Part shown: positions 22,250-33,531 of the stretch, in pieces | How the letters are laid out: every line of letters starts with the position of its first letter | Numbering within the stretch: position 1 is the stretch's first letter | Assembly: GCA_003194525.1 (NCBI GenBank) | Contig: NBIV01000362.1 | Coordinates: 1-61,524, forward strand | From: Gracilariopsis chorda | Taxonomy: Eukaryota > Rhodophyta > Florideophyceae > Gracilariales > Gracilariaceae | DNA length: 61,524 bases | Direction: 5' to 3' | Notes under the pieces: generated by a model | Seen by the model: only the letters and a program-made list of their open reading frames with translations | Told to the model about the DNA's origin: nothing | The model's database searches: none | Translations under genes and position numbers: made by a program

Positions 22250-25200
22250 AACGCCTAAAGGATGGGCCGCAGGCCAATACCAACCGGTCCCATTCGGAAG
22301 GCCACCCGGCCCCAGCTGGTTCTTGTATGGATGCTCGCCCTTTGGTCACTGAAGAGGAAGCAGTAGAAGACCAATCGGTACCTATTTGCTTTCTGAAGGA
22401 TTACAACTACAAGGTAATCACCCTTGAGTTTTCTGTTAAAAATTTGGTTCAGTGTGCCGCCATCTTGGATACGGGAGCTGGAGCGAACCTGGGTAATGCG
22501 AAGTTTGTATCCCCAAAGGAATTGGAAAGGGTACGACCGAGTACCATCACAAAGCCTTTGTTGGATGCAAATAAGCAAACATTAGTGGTCCGTGGAAGTT
22601 TAGACCTCATTGTAGCCGTGAGAAACCTTAAGGCCCGGGTATGGTTTATCGTGATCACCCAATTGGCAAGAGATTGTATCCTTGGAACTATGTTCATAAA
22701 AAACTATGTCCAGGCAATTTCGTCTGGTACCAGAACGGTTTTGTTCCATAAAGGTCCGAGAGTCGCCATTTTAGGTCGTCACAAATCGAGAACCGCATCA
22801 GGTCCGAGAAAGGAAACCCCGTTGGCGACAGTATCCAATAAGGTTTGATTGGCGAAGCCCATTCGAATTCAGCCCATGCACCAAGTGGTAGCCAAAGTGG
22901 TATGCCACCAACGGGGTTTGCTAACACTAAAAAGCCACCATAAGGTAGTGGAACGCTACATGAGGATGATGGCGAACGGAATCGTGGAAATTATACCTAA
23001 TCAAACCTTTCAGGTACGCTTAAGGAACTTCAGCAAGCATAAAGTCAAATTCCCCAAAAACACCATTTTTGTAGTCGCATCTCCTGCTCCGGGTAGCATA
23101 TTTACCCTGACACCATTAAGGTTGTCCAGAGAACTCCACCACAAGGACGAAGGTGAAAGACAACTGCGGAAAACAAGAACTCAATCATGTCAGTAAATGC
23201 CGAAGCAACACCGATACGGGGCGGAAATACCAATTGGAAAGAGGAAGTAACCGTAGGATCCGAAGGAAAACCTTGTATGGAAGGCATCCTCGACGTATTG
23301 GATCCATTCAGTGCCATGTGGTCTGGCCACCTAGGGGTGATCAAGGCCAGGCAACACCGTATCGACGTGGTTCCTGGAGTGAAGCCGATACAACAACAAC
23401 CGTACCGGGAAGGTCCAAAAGCCCGAAAGGTTAGAATCCAAGAGTTCGAAAGGATGGTGAAGGAAGGGATCATTGAGCGCGAATATGCGAATTGGGCCCG
23501 CCCAGTGGTATTCTTTCAAACGAAGGGAGACAACAGAAGAAGGTTTTGTATCCACTATCGAAAACTAAATGCCGTTACGGTCAGGGATTCGTGTCCAATA
23601 CCCAGAATGGACGAATGTATCGATTCCCTCGGGGATGCGAAAGTACTCACCACACCGGATGCCGATTGCAATTACTGGCAAGTGGAGATACCTCAGAAGG
23701 ATAAGGACAAGACTACATTCACTTTCCATGCTGGTCTCTTGCGTTTCTTACGAATGCCATTTGGTTTACGGAACGCGCACGCTAGGTTCCAGAGAGCTCT
23801 GGACATAATCCTATTCAAGGTAAGATGTCAGAACGCACTGTTGTGCATAGATGGCGTAGGCATCTATTCTCGATCGTTTGAAGAGCACTTTGGGCATGCC
23901 CGAACGGTGCTCCAGCTCTTGAAAAATGCAGGGGTGACGCTCAAAGTACGCAATTATGTGTTCTTCAACCAGACGGTAGAGTATCTGGTCCATATGATCA
24001 GTTCAGGACGCCTACAGGTAGCCGAGAGGAATATCCGAGGGGTGGAAAGAGCTAGGCCCCCACAGACTCAAACGTATATCCACTCCTACATTGGTTTGTG
24101 CAATGTGTACCGTCGGTTTCTCAAGGCGTTTGCTGATATTGCAGCTCCCCTTAATAGGGAACTGCAAAAGGTATCACCAGATTGGTTTGGTTACCTTGAG
24201 GAGGACAAGATCGAAGCTTTTCAGGAACTGAAAGCTGCCCTGATCCCACCAATATTGGCTTTACGCCAGTCTGGCTATCACTACACCCTTGATACGGACG
24301 CTTTTTCCGTTCAGGTAGCATGCTGCCTTATGCAGGACCAAGCGGATGGGAGCAAGGCACCAATCGGTTACTGGAGTAGGGCACTCACCAAAACGGAGCA
24401 GAATTACACCCTGACGGAGAAGGAATGCCTAGCGGTGGTGTGGAGCATGCTTATGCTCCGTCCCTACCTATATGGAACGAATTTTACCTTGCGGAAAGAT
24501 CACGATGCTGTAGGGTGGATATTGGGCCTCGCATACGCTTCCGAATGGCTAACCAGATGGAGGTTGAGACTCTCAGAGTTCGAATATGAGGTACAATGCC
24601 GCCCATGGATAAAGCATAACGTGGCCGATGCCATGTCACGCTTGAATACCAATGGGTTGGAAAAGGAACAAGTGACGGACGATAATCCGTGCTTCACTAT
24701 CCAATTGGTTAAGGATGGACTGAGAAACAAAACTGAAGTAGGTACCTTCTTGGATGAAGAGGAAGAACTCCGTCAGTTTATTGTCGCAGACGATGCACCA
24801 AGTGGAGTATTTGCAGTAGAGTAGGAGAAGTATTGCCCTATCACCAAAGGGGAATTCTTATGAGAGCAAGCAACCGATAGGTATTGCCAGTCATTGCTAC
24901 AACTTCTTGGGCGGAAGGATACGCAGTTCGATGTGGACCATGACGGCTATTTAGTCAGGCGAACCACCTTCGAATGCCTTCTCCAAAAGTTCGTTCCGGA
25001 GTCGCTTCGCCAAAGGCTTCTTCACCTGGCTCACCGGCCACGTTTGGCAGATCACCCGGGAGGAACACAAATGTACCACACCCTATGGAGAGACTTCTAA
25101 TGGCCCCTGCTGGCTCAAGACGTCTATACCTATGTGTCTGGATGCACCTCGTGCGCTAAGATGCGTGGTGGTATTCGAAAACATCGTAAGTTTATGAAGC

Positions 25201-26558
25201 TATTCCCCGTGGCTTTCCCCTTGACTTTCATTGCTATTGACCTATTGAGACCAATTCTGGAAACCTCAAAGTGGTAAACGTACGTCATGGTAACCACCGA
25301 TTGGTTTACGAAGCTCACGAGGGCAGTCCCCCTCAAGAGCACAACCGCACCGGTTCTAGCAGAAGCCTTTCTACACCATTGGGTATATTCGTACTGTCCT
25401 CCACTTTACCTTCTCACCGATAATGGTTCTAACCTGGGTTCGAAGTTTTTCGAATCAGACTGCACCATGTTTGCTTTGAATCACTATTTCACGACTGCAT
25501 AACACCTCCAGACCAACATGCGAGTGGAAAAGTTTAACAAAACCGTTGTGAAACGACTGCGTCATTATGTAGCTGAAAACCAATCGGATTGGGCTGAGTT
25601 CGTACAGCCTTTGACCGGAGCTTACAACCTACAGGTAAATCGCTCAACGGGAACCACTCCCATTGATTTGGTTTTGTCATGACACCCCCCGGGTATTCTT
25701 GTCCAAGCTGGTCCGACGAACTGCCGTGCCTCTGGGACACAATCTGCCGCTCAAGTGAAGAGGGATATCCTACGGGGGTTGAGGGAAACCCTTGCAGTAG
25801 CATAATCAAAGATGACCGCAGCCCAGGAGCGGTACAAGAAGTATTTTGACCAGAAGGTGCAAAGTGTTACAAAAGTGGGAGTTGGGGTCTACGTTTTCGT
25901 GGATGTCCCACCAAATGGTTCCTGACCAGTCCCGGAGGAAGAGAAAGTTGACCGGTTGGTAGCGGAGGAGATCAAGTCTAAGCTACTGACGAAGTCAACT
26001 GGTCCTTACGAGGTTACGAGAGCAGACGACCACACGGTAACCATCCTGCAATGCGGTTTAGAGAACAACGTTTCGGTTGATAGGGTTACGAAAGCCCCGC
26101 AGGCCAATTTACCAACTGAGGTTCTCGATGGAACACAGAGCACCCTTGCTCCGGCTCCATCAACCCAATTGGAACAAGAAGCTCCCAGAGGCTCGGCCTC
26201 TAGTCCGTCACCGGATGGGAGCACTAAACCAGTTGGACCAAAGGCCGCAACCACCGACCCTACAATCACTCCCACTGCTTCACCGATTGGAAATGGATTA
26301 CCACCACAAGGGAACGCAACACGAACTCTTGGAAATGTACCAACAGAAACAAAAGGGGTCATTGACTCCATCGTCGGTCACGAGTTTACCATATCGAGAA
26401 TTCGGTACCGTGTATGGTGGTACGGGTGGATGGAGTTTCATAACACCATGGGACTGCCCCACCACATACTCAATAACTTCCTCATAAGGTTTTGGCGCAA
26501 AAAAATTGAAACCCCACCAACTGGATCCCTCAACGCCCATGCCGTGTATGGACGCTAA
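22201..26558 (+). pseudogene. pol: Element D pol: protease, RT, RNase H, integrase, chromodomain-like end, decayed
   Basis: The protease has an intact DTGA (about 22468). A TGA follows at 22846-22848. RT (about 23300-23990) keeps the PIPRMD and MPFGL landmarks, but YLDD has become CIDG (23844-23855), which would abolish polymerisation. RNase H is recognisable (about 24290-24640). Integrase (about 24990-25680) has H, H, C, C, a first D (AIDLL), a second D (TDNGSN) and E (RVEKFNK) but is cut by several stops (for example near 25098, 25275, 25500 and 25680). A C-terminal block (about 26355-26510) resembles a chromodomain (RYRVWWYGW). D is more distant from A, B and E than they are from each other. 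Confidence 0.85.
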
Positions 26559-26720
26559 AGAGGGGGGAGGGGAGAACTTTTTGAAGCAATGCGATGAGGT
26601 GATCTACTACAAAAGAACTAACCACAACTCAGCTAACAACAGAACACATTTATTGGCACCCACAAGAACATGCAAAGTCGACGAAGAAATCGCACCTTAA
26701 GGAACATAACCAGACGGAGA

Positions 26721-27653
26721 TCAAGTGTAGTAGCCGCCACGGCCACGTCCGCGACCGCCCGACCCACCGGCACTGGAGCCACCCCCAGGATTAGTACCTT
26801 CCATGGGAGACGGAACAGCCGAGGGACCGGTTTGACCAGCTTGTATACCCTGTGTAAACGGAATTGGTGAAGGACGATGGGGATAAACCGCATGAGTCTG
26901 CATCGTTTGAGCCAAAGGGGGCGCAGTACCGAACGGAGCCATGGAAGGAACACCTGGGTGGGAATTGAAACCGGTGGAAGTTGGTATTTGAAAGCCGGTT
27001 GGTGTGTTCGCGGCTGAAACACGGAATGGTTGAGTGAGCCCCACTGCAGCCTCTTGGTTATAAGAAGTACCAGCCGAGGGCGTATCGCCAACTATCTTGG
27101 AAAGAGCTCCCATATGGTAGGTCACCGCCTGGTACAGCATGTGCTCGAATTGGTCCCGGAAGCGGCGAAGGCCATCATTTTGAGCCTCGTGCCGTGCCAA
27201 GACCGGAATGTAGCTGTTCAGGGCATTAATGGCCTCAATGGCATTCGGAGAATCCGGTCGGTTGAAGTACCATAGACAACCATGATGGAGTCGGTGCAAA
27301 GAACTTTGGATACCGTCGAGGTTCCCGCCATCGCGTGGAACCAAAAAGCCGACTACCGGAACGGATGGGAATGGACCGACAATACCCTGACCAACTGCAG
27401 TGGAAGGAGTTCCGCGATCAGTAGGAGGCGCGACCATAGTAGGTAGAGTAGCCGGTACGGAGAGGCTCGCAGGCACCTTGGGGGACTCTATAACCAATTG
27501 GGGCATAGCAATGTCCTCGTGGTCTCCATCGTCCTGATCGACAAGATGACCTGATAGGCTCTGCTCCTCCGTCGTAGCTACGCGTAGTTCTTTGTGGTTC
27601 CATACCGTCCAGGGCTCGCCTGCTCTCCAGGGCTGGTTTTCAGCTGCATCCAA
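26721..27653 (-). CDS. Element D antisense gene, distal part: 310-residue frame with an RGG-rich end
   Basis: This open minus-strand frame begins with ATG at 27653 and ends 162 bases from the pol stop, the same convergent layout as in A. The N-terminal part is acidic and P/T/V-rich. A middle stretch may be helical. The C-terminus is glycine/arginine-rich (GGRGRGRGGYYT), a composition common in RNA-binding proteins. It does not align obviously with A's antisense protein. It may be the 3' part of a longer gene whose 5' part lies at 28137-29310, joined by an intron or separated by lesions. Function unknown. Confidence 0.5.
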   Translation of the reverse strand: MDAAENQPWRAGEPWTVWNHKELRVATTEEQSLSGHLVDQDDGDHEDIAMPQLVIESPKVPASLSVPATLPTMVAPPTDRGTPSTAVGQGIVGPFPSVPVVGFLVPRDGGNLDGIQSSLHRLHHGCLWYFNRPDSPNAIEAINALNSYIPVLARHEAQNDGLRRFRDQFEHMLYQAVTYHMGALSKIVGDTPSAGTSYNQEAAVGLTQPFRVSAANTPTGFQIPTSTGFNSHPGVPSMAPFGTAPPLAQTMQTHAVYPHRPSPIPFTQGIQAGQTGPSAVPSPMEGTNPGGGSSAGGSGGRGRGRGGYYT

Positions 27654-28136
27654 AATGAGAGTGAGCTCCTAGACTATGTACGGTGTATCCCTAACCAGTT
27701 TTTTTACGCCAAGTTCGTCGCGCATGATCCCCCACAGGTGTTTTGACATAAGAAAGATACGAACAACAGGATAAAAAGCGTGAGCCGGAAAGGTAGGAGT
27801 ATTAGACCGGGTAGAATAAGTCACGCCCTCTCGAGCCGTCTGGAAAGATAGAAGAGCCGTCATGGTCGCAAACTAGACAAGGGCAATGGTCCAAACGGTA
27901 CCTGCAAAAAGAGAGCTATCTATAATAGCACTGCCGAAGTAGGCTAAAACCAGAGGGGTTGGGACGTCCAAGAATTGGCATACTTCGTAGTGCTCCCACT
28001 AACTTGGTCGTGGCACATAAATCTTACGGCGCATCGCATCATCTTGCCAGAACAATTTCAGTAGGTTGTACGTGTGCATAGTCCGCACGTTAGCCCGGCA
28101 GTGACGAAGGCGGGACTCGTCAGCCGAGTCCCCAAC
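27654..28136 (-). other. Gap between the two antisense frames of element D
   Basis: A 64-codon minus-strand frame (27863-27669) lies here, immediately upstream of the 310-residue frame and ending at its start. The rest has no long frame on either strand. It may be an intron or a decayed stretch of the same antisense gene. Confidence 0.35.
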
Positions 28137-29310
28137 TTACCGTTTACGGTCCATGAACCAGTTGGTATGCAACGGTTTGTGGAAGCAAACCATGTAAAAG
28201 TGACACCGCACGGCCGACGGACGGGGATACATATCGTATAGGGACCAAACCACTCGGCGGAAGAAATTTACCTCTTGGGAACCGCCGACTAAGGGAAGGT
28301 AGGATGGAACCATCGGAGATATAACATACACAAAGGGTGTATGACACCACTTGGCATCAAACATGACGGATCGGTTCAGCTGCCGGTTTCGACTGCCAGG
28401 TGATGGAAGAGCGCTACTGGTGGGAATCCGTGCTAAGCGTTTGCAATCCAATTGGCTGTAAGGGACATAGGTATCAATGGAGGTTCGACGGTTTTCGTTT
28501 GGTGACTGAACCGAATTGGTATTGATAGGCCAATAATTGGAATCGAAGATGCGGGGATCAACGTCCTCCAGAGCAGTTCCGTAACCACCTTGGCCTTGAA
28601 ACAGTTCACAAACGGGAAGAGCACGTGGACCCGGTTGATCCATAGGAGAAACAGCTGCAGGAGTGTTTGTGAGAAGTCCCAGGGATCGGAACTGGGTCTG
28701 GATAGATCCTCTGAGAAGCCGAAGGGTGTTGGCGACCGCGGCCTCGACCAGTACTGGGAGTCTGCGAACTTCCCCAGGATTGGAAGCGAGTAAACCGTTT
28801 CGAAATGCCCCCGTAACGACCCCTCTGAGAGTGACGGTTCATTGCGGACGCCAAACCAATTGGGCCTGTGTGAAATCCGGTTGGCGAAGAGGAAGGAGAC
28901 CGACCACGGAAATAGTTCCGAGTGGTTGGATAGGGATGGAGACCGGCTTCCGTGAACACTGGAGGCCTCCCATCTCCTGTAGAATGCGAACCATGGGTGA
29001 ATGGCCTCGAGGCACGAAAAAATGCGCCGAAGGGTGGAAGGCGGTTCCCTCCGCCCGGAGTGACCTGAGTGGGTATTTGGCCCATCCTCCTTGGTATAGA
29101 TGTACTGTGTAGGCGTTGGAGGAGCATGGAAACGTGGTGGCGCCTCCCAAGAACCAATCGGTGGGTGTGCTGGGGAGGCCCCTCGCTCTTCTAAGCCCAA
29201 AAGGTTTACCACTTTCTCGGGTTGGGGACGCATGACGTGTCGGATGAGGACCACCCAGTTGGGAGGAAGACCAAAAGGCATTCGCGTAGCGCGCCTATGT
29301 CGCACCCACA
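28137..29310 (-). pseudogene. Element D antisense gene, proximal part (one internal stop)
   Basis: A single minus-strand frame runs from about 29310 to the stop at 28137 with only one break, a TGA near 28837. Its position next to the 3' LTR matches A's antisense gene. Weak local resemblances support homology: WRP/WRN followed by a region rich in G, R, A and L, and a later block with a VVWSLYDMY-like segment against A's FILWEVYDKY. The similarity is at the limit of what can be judged by eye. Other minus-strand frames overlap this one, so the frame choice rests on these resemblances. Confidence 0.45.
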
Positions 29311-29489
29311 ATAGACCGAACTGGTAATACTGACCGAAGGGAGAGCAGTCTAATGCAGGGACCAAAAACCGTGAAGGGGGAGCTCAAACTCAAGTTGTCA
29401 GCCAACCAAGTGGTGAAATTTTCGCTGTCGCAAACGCACCCACGGGGAGAATTCAACCGAAAGCGCGAAAACTACCAACCGCTAAGGAG

Positions 29490-30490
29490 AGTGTCGCCCT
29501 ATTTCGAAAATGCAAGTGACCAACGGGTATGCGATGTGTTGTTGTGGGCAAGTGGAAAACCTCGGGTCTAGATCTACTGCAAGGACGATGCACGGCCGAC
29601 TGTCGAGCCGATTACCAAATGGATATGCACGCTGCGCTACGCGCCAGAGGTGCCACCAAGACTGGTTCACGGACACTGGCCACTGGGCCATGGTGTACAG
29701 CCACTACGGCGTGCCTGTCGGTAGGAAGGGGGTCCATGATAGAGTGAGATCTGACCACATGGTCAGTGCAACGCGCGCTGGACCAATTGTTGAGTGTTCC
29801 ACGTGGGTTAGAGTGGCCAAATAATTAGTTTACTGATTTATATAATTATTTTAGATAGGTAGTGACACCCCGCTACCGTGGTGTGGGGCCATGCCACGAA
29901 GGTCGGCTTCAACCTATGCCACGAAGCCTAGTGCACCTGAGATTGAGCCTCGCTCACCTTTAAGGTGGGTGCAGCGCTCCCTCACCAAGCATGGTAAAGG
30001 CAAGCACCTCTTGGCTACGTGTGATACCAACTGGTTTCTGCAGTCAACCTCTTGGTTTAACTAAGACTATTCAGGATATACTAACCCGTGTGCGCCGTAA
30101 TATCAACACTACCAATTGGCTGTGGTAAGCCCGCCTGGCTATCTTGCACCCCTAGTGGTTTCGTGCTGCCACAACCATTCGGTTACCCAACGTCGACCCT
30201 TCAGGTTGAGACCTTGTCGCCCTCCCACCAAAGATTTTCCAAACGGACTACCCCGCTGTTACTTGACATCAGATTGGTTGTACCAGACTTGTTTCACTCT
30301 CTTTACTTCTTCTTGTCAACTATCATCTTAAGCCATGGCCGATATGGCCTAAACAGAGGTTGGCTACCTACAAATATGCCGTTTTCGCTAGCGTCAGGAT
30401 TCTATTCTAACGCACTTGTGCAAATTACTGGAAAAATTGTGCATAAAACAAACTGCATTGAAACAAATTGATGTGAACCGTGGCAATTTC
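29490..30490 (+). repeat. Probable 3' LTR of element D (ends uncertain)
   Basis: A purine tract AAGGAGAG precedes TGTCGCCC at 29490. An AT-rich block (29821-29860) matches the AT blocks of the A and E LTRs in position and in the sequence that follows. The right end cannot be fixed because no second copy is present. D-type palindromes continue to about 30765, so the LTR or an adjoining D fragment may reach there. An alternative left edge is 29353, after GAAGGGAGAG. Confidence 0.4.
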
Positions 30491-30770
30491 AATTGGTTTT
30501 TTTGGAAGCGATTTTATGCTGCGTTGGCCTGAAGGTCGACCCCGTGTAGACGGAATTGGAAGAATACCGCCTGATTGGATGCAGAAAGGATTTGCCTGTT
30601 CGTTGGTCGTCAGAGATGTTGACGTGTGAGACTGGTTGGACAGGGCTGATAGAAGTTGAGACTGTCTAGAGTGACAGATCTTACAAGTGCTTAACCGATT
30701 GGCGCCAGTTTGGCAAATCGTTTGGCTACCATTGGCTAGCCATTCGGAGGGGAATGAATGTGCGTTAATT

Positions 30771-32639
30771 CATTTATTCTAAAGAGGCAACTTGCTCGTT
30801 GTTAGAGCAATCCTTAGATAGATGGCAGTTGCTGATGCCGTAAATAACTACTGTTTTGGCTTCTTTTTGACACCACATGCTTTGCTATGGCAATTGATAC
30901 TGCTGCAACGTATTATTAATATATTACTGGAAGGGAAATCCCATCTCATCTATCTTGGGTTCTCCGCAGTATTCTAGATTTATCAGTGTAGGAAAAGAAT
31001 AAAACAAAACATCTATGTCTATGTAATAAAGATCAACACGCCAATTTGTCAGTAAGTCTATGTAGACTGAATAAGAGATATGGAGATAGATGTTGCTTGA
31101 CGAGAAGCTTTCCGCCCAAAACCTTTGCTGCACGCTACCTCTAGCAGGTGCAAATCTCTCTCTTGGTGCAGCGCCTCGCTTATACTGAAAAACTTGAACA
31201 GCAGCAGCAGCAAAGTTTGATGTTAGAATTCCATTGCCACCTAGATTTTGTTCACTACTCTCTTGTTTTGAGTGATTAGCACTGTAACAACGACGGTAAT
31301 GAGAGTTCATTAACAGCAAGCAAGATTCGATACAGTTTTTGTCAGTTACGTCACACTGTTTCCGTTTACTGTACCAGACGTACATACTGCATCCTTTCAA
31401 TACAAAAATATTTTGCTTGCTGACTCTAACTATTACTTTTACCTCCCCTTCTACCCTTACGCAGTAGCTCTGTCTTGTAGTCTTGTCCTTAATGATGCTT
31501 GAAGGCTATTATGGGGCGAATAGAAGGCCAGACTAGATTAAAGATCGCCATTAGAACAACTGGATAAGTACCGCGGATCTGGGAAGAATCAGGTGCTTCT
31601 CTGTGCCGCGGTGGTGGTTCAAAGGTGATGCATCAAGTATCATAGTTTTTCAAAACCAAATAATAGCTTGCTTTGCATCCTGCAGGGCGGTTGCCGTGTC
31701 CTGCTTCCTGAGACATGAAAGCACAGCGGGGTTAGACATTAAACGCCTTGAAACCCGCTTGGGCACTTTCCATCGGTGAAAGTCCAACACCGTTATGTGA
31801 AAAATACTTCTGCTGCGCATTACTGCATTGGGTAAACATGATTCTTACAGCTAGTTTTAACTTGCTCACGAAATTAAGTCTGTTTCGTGTAAAGCAACGA
31901 TCTTCAACTAAACTTCTCAATCTTAGCCTTTACATAGCTTTTAAAATACAGTGCAACTTTGATAAAGTTTCAAAATAAGTAAATAATGGAATTTATTTTC
32001 AAGTTCTCGGTTAGTATGTCACGAGGTTGTCCACGTTCAACGTTTGGTAGGGCGCAGGAAAATTTCAGAGGTTTAAGATCCCGTTTAGGAGGAACACTGG
32101 TGAACTTAGATGGCGTTCGGCAACAGTTTGAAGGTCTTTGCGTCATTAGCAGGCACGAACTGGAGCAGATCAACTTCGAAGGCTACCAATATCTTCCACT
32201 CTAGAGAGGGTAGAGGCAAAAAATAGCGGAGGGCACGTGGACGGACCTATTTTACTGCCACAGAGGGAGACCAAATGACTCCAGGATTTTAGTCGCAACA
32301 GCACACAGCACAAATGGCGCTGAGGCAATTACTTGCTCTGCAAAAGCCCTACAAACTGTGTCTCACGTACCTCACATTTGTTTATCCGCGATGAGCTTAC
32401 CTCTTCCACCAATGTTTCCGCGTAATATTCCGAGTGAGGGTGACAGAACCGTGGAGTCAGATGCGCGTGCTCTGCTACATGTTGAAAAAGAAGAAAGAAT
32501 GACCATGTTAGTGGAACAGGATGAGCTCACTCTCGGTACCTTACAGCCTCTAGCCTTTGCATCAGCTTATTTTGTCGCAAATTGAAGAAGAACAGCAGTT
32601 GCTTACAGGGATGCGGAGGATATCACACTCGTTTCCTCA
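30771..32639. other. AT-rich flank without a secure gene
   Basis: Base composition drops in GC sharply after element D. Short frames exist (30924-31400 minus; 31986-32204 and 32358-32585 plus) but none has a recognisable motif. The 31986-32600 stretch reads like a decayed coding region with stops, and a protein-like frame resumes on the far side of element F (about 39740-39860). F may therefore have landed in an old gene. Confidence 0.4.
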
Positions 32640-32644
32640 CAGCC
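32640..32644. repeat. Target-site duplication of element F, left copy
   Basis: CAGCC precedes the F 5' LTR and recurs at 39695-39699. Confidence 0.85.
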
Positions 32645-33005
32645 TGTAGAAGATCATCGATCCAATAAATTTGGATACGTAGAATGTGTGACAAAGAAGA
32701 TGTGAAAGGAAATGTATTGTAGATGACCTTTATTGGAATGGAACATAGTAGTTACAAACTAGTCTACAGAACCGTAGATAGGAGACCCCACTCTAATAAA
32801 GATGGTCTATATAATACCGCTTTCTTTGGACGAAGCAAAAAGTAGGAGGTAAGTTGCAACTTCCCAAGTCCACTTCGCTCACAAAGTCAGCCAGAACTCT
32901 GTCCTCGGCCACTTGCAATCCGTCCACCACACAGTCCTGACTGTAGTCCATATTCTACATTATTAATATCATACGAAACAAAGTACCTCTACTGTATGTG
33001 CTACA
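32645..33005 (+). repeat. 5' LTR of element F
   Basis: Runs from TGTAGAAGATC to GTGCTACA and matches 39334-39694 along its whole length. It holds a degraded form of the TATA hairpin seen in the 3' copy (TATATAA near 32808). Confidence 0.93.
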
Positions 33006-33007
33006 AG

Positions 33008-33020
33008 TGGTAGCATCGCA
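33008..33020 (+). other. Primer binding site of element F, initiator-tRNA-Met type
   Basis: TGGTAGCATCGC begins two bases after the LTR. Its first seven bases equal the start of the initiator tRNA-Met site used by yeast Ty1 (TGGTAGCGCC), so initiator tRNA-Met is the likely primer. Confidence 0.65.
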
Positions 33021-33039
33021 CTAACTAATTCTATTCTAA

Positions 33040-33531
33040 GTGACGGACAAAGAAGATCTTCTTGGTACTCTACAGGCGGATATTCAACAATTTGAATTAC
33101 CACCGTCGCTTGGAGACAAACCAGAGGACATATATGAAGATGAAGATTCAGATTTCGAAGAAGTATCAATACAAGAAATACCGATACCGAGGAATGATAA
33201 AATCAAATACTGCAACTACTGCAATAAGGCGAAATCAGAGTCTACGTGGGGAGAGCATAACTGCTCGCAGGCGCACTACATATCATTGTCTAAGTAGTTC
33301 AACTTTACATTCTTCTGCGAGTACTGCCGGTGCTTGTTTAATACTACCTTTGAATACTACGCGCATTTGCGCACGCTTGAACACATTAACAGGCGCAAGT
33401 GTGTGACACAAGTGTATCGTGCCGGACGTAAATCTCAGAAAGCTCCCCCACTAACCAAAACCATCGGTGCCTTGCCGCCGTTTGGTGTCATCAAGGACAT
33501 TATCAAATCCTTAAAAAATCATTTATTTTAG
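33040..33531 (+). pseudogene. Element F leader frame with two C2H2-like zinc fingers
   Basis: The frame is open from the TAA just before 33040 to TAG at 33529-33531, with one internal TAG at 33295-33297 between the fingers. An acidic N-terminal half (PEDIYEDEDSDFEE) is followed by CX2C-X12-HX6H-like (CNYCNK to SQAH) and CX2C-X12-HX5H (CEYCRC to LEH) fingers and a basic tail. There is no ATG in the frame. Upstream sequence offers a branch-like CTAAC and a pyrimidine-rich stretch ending in AAG at about 33038, so it could be a 3' exon or a captured host exon. Gag starts about 780 bases further on. Zinc-finger leader proteins are not typical of Ty3/gypsy elements. Confidence 0.55.

Larger units (their letters stand above)
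22018..30770 (+). mobile_element. Element D: 5'-truncated chromodomain Ty3/gypsy retrotransposon with an antisense gene block
   Basis: D begins inside gag at the zinc knuckle and continues through protease, RT, RNase H, integrase and a chromodomain-like end (26558), a minus-strand gene block (26721-about 29310) and a 3' LTR region. The 5' LTR and most of gag are absent. Pol carries about ten stops or shifts. D contains at least eight exact CCAATTGG palindromes and many one-base variants, spread through coding and noncoding DNA up to about 30765. That gives a rough right limit. Confidence 0.85.

Noticed and set aside
30924..31400. 158-codon minus-strand frame in the AT-rich flank
   Set aside because: It has an ATG but no recognisable domain, and its composition looks random.
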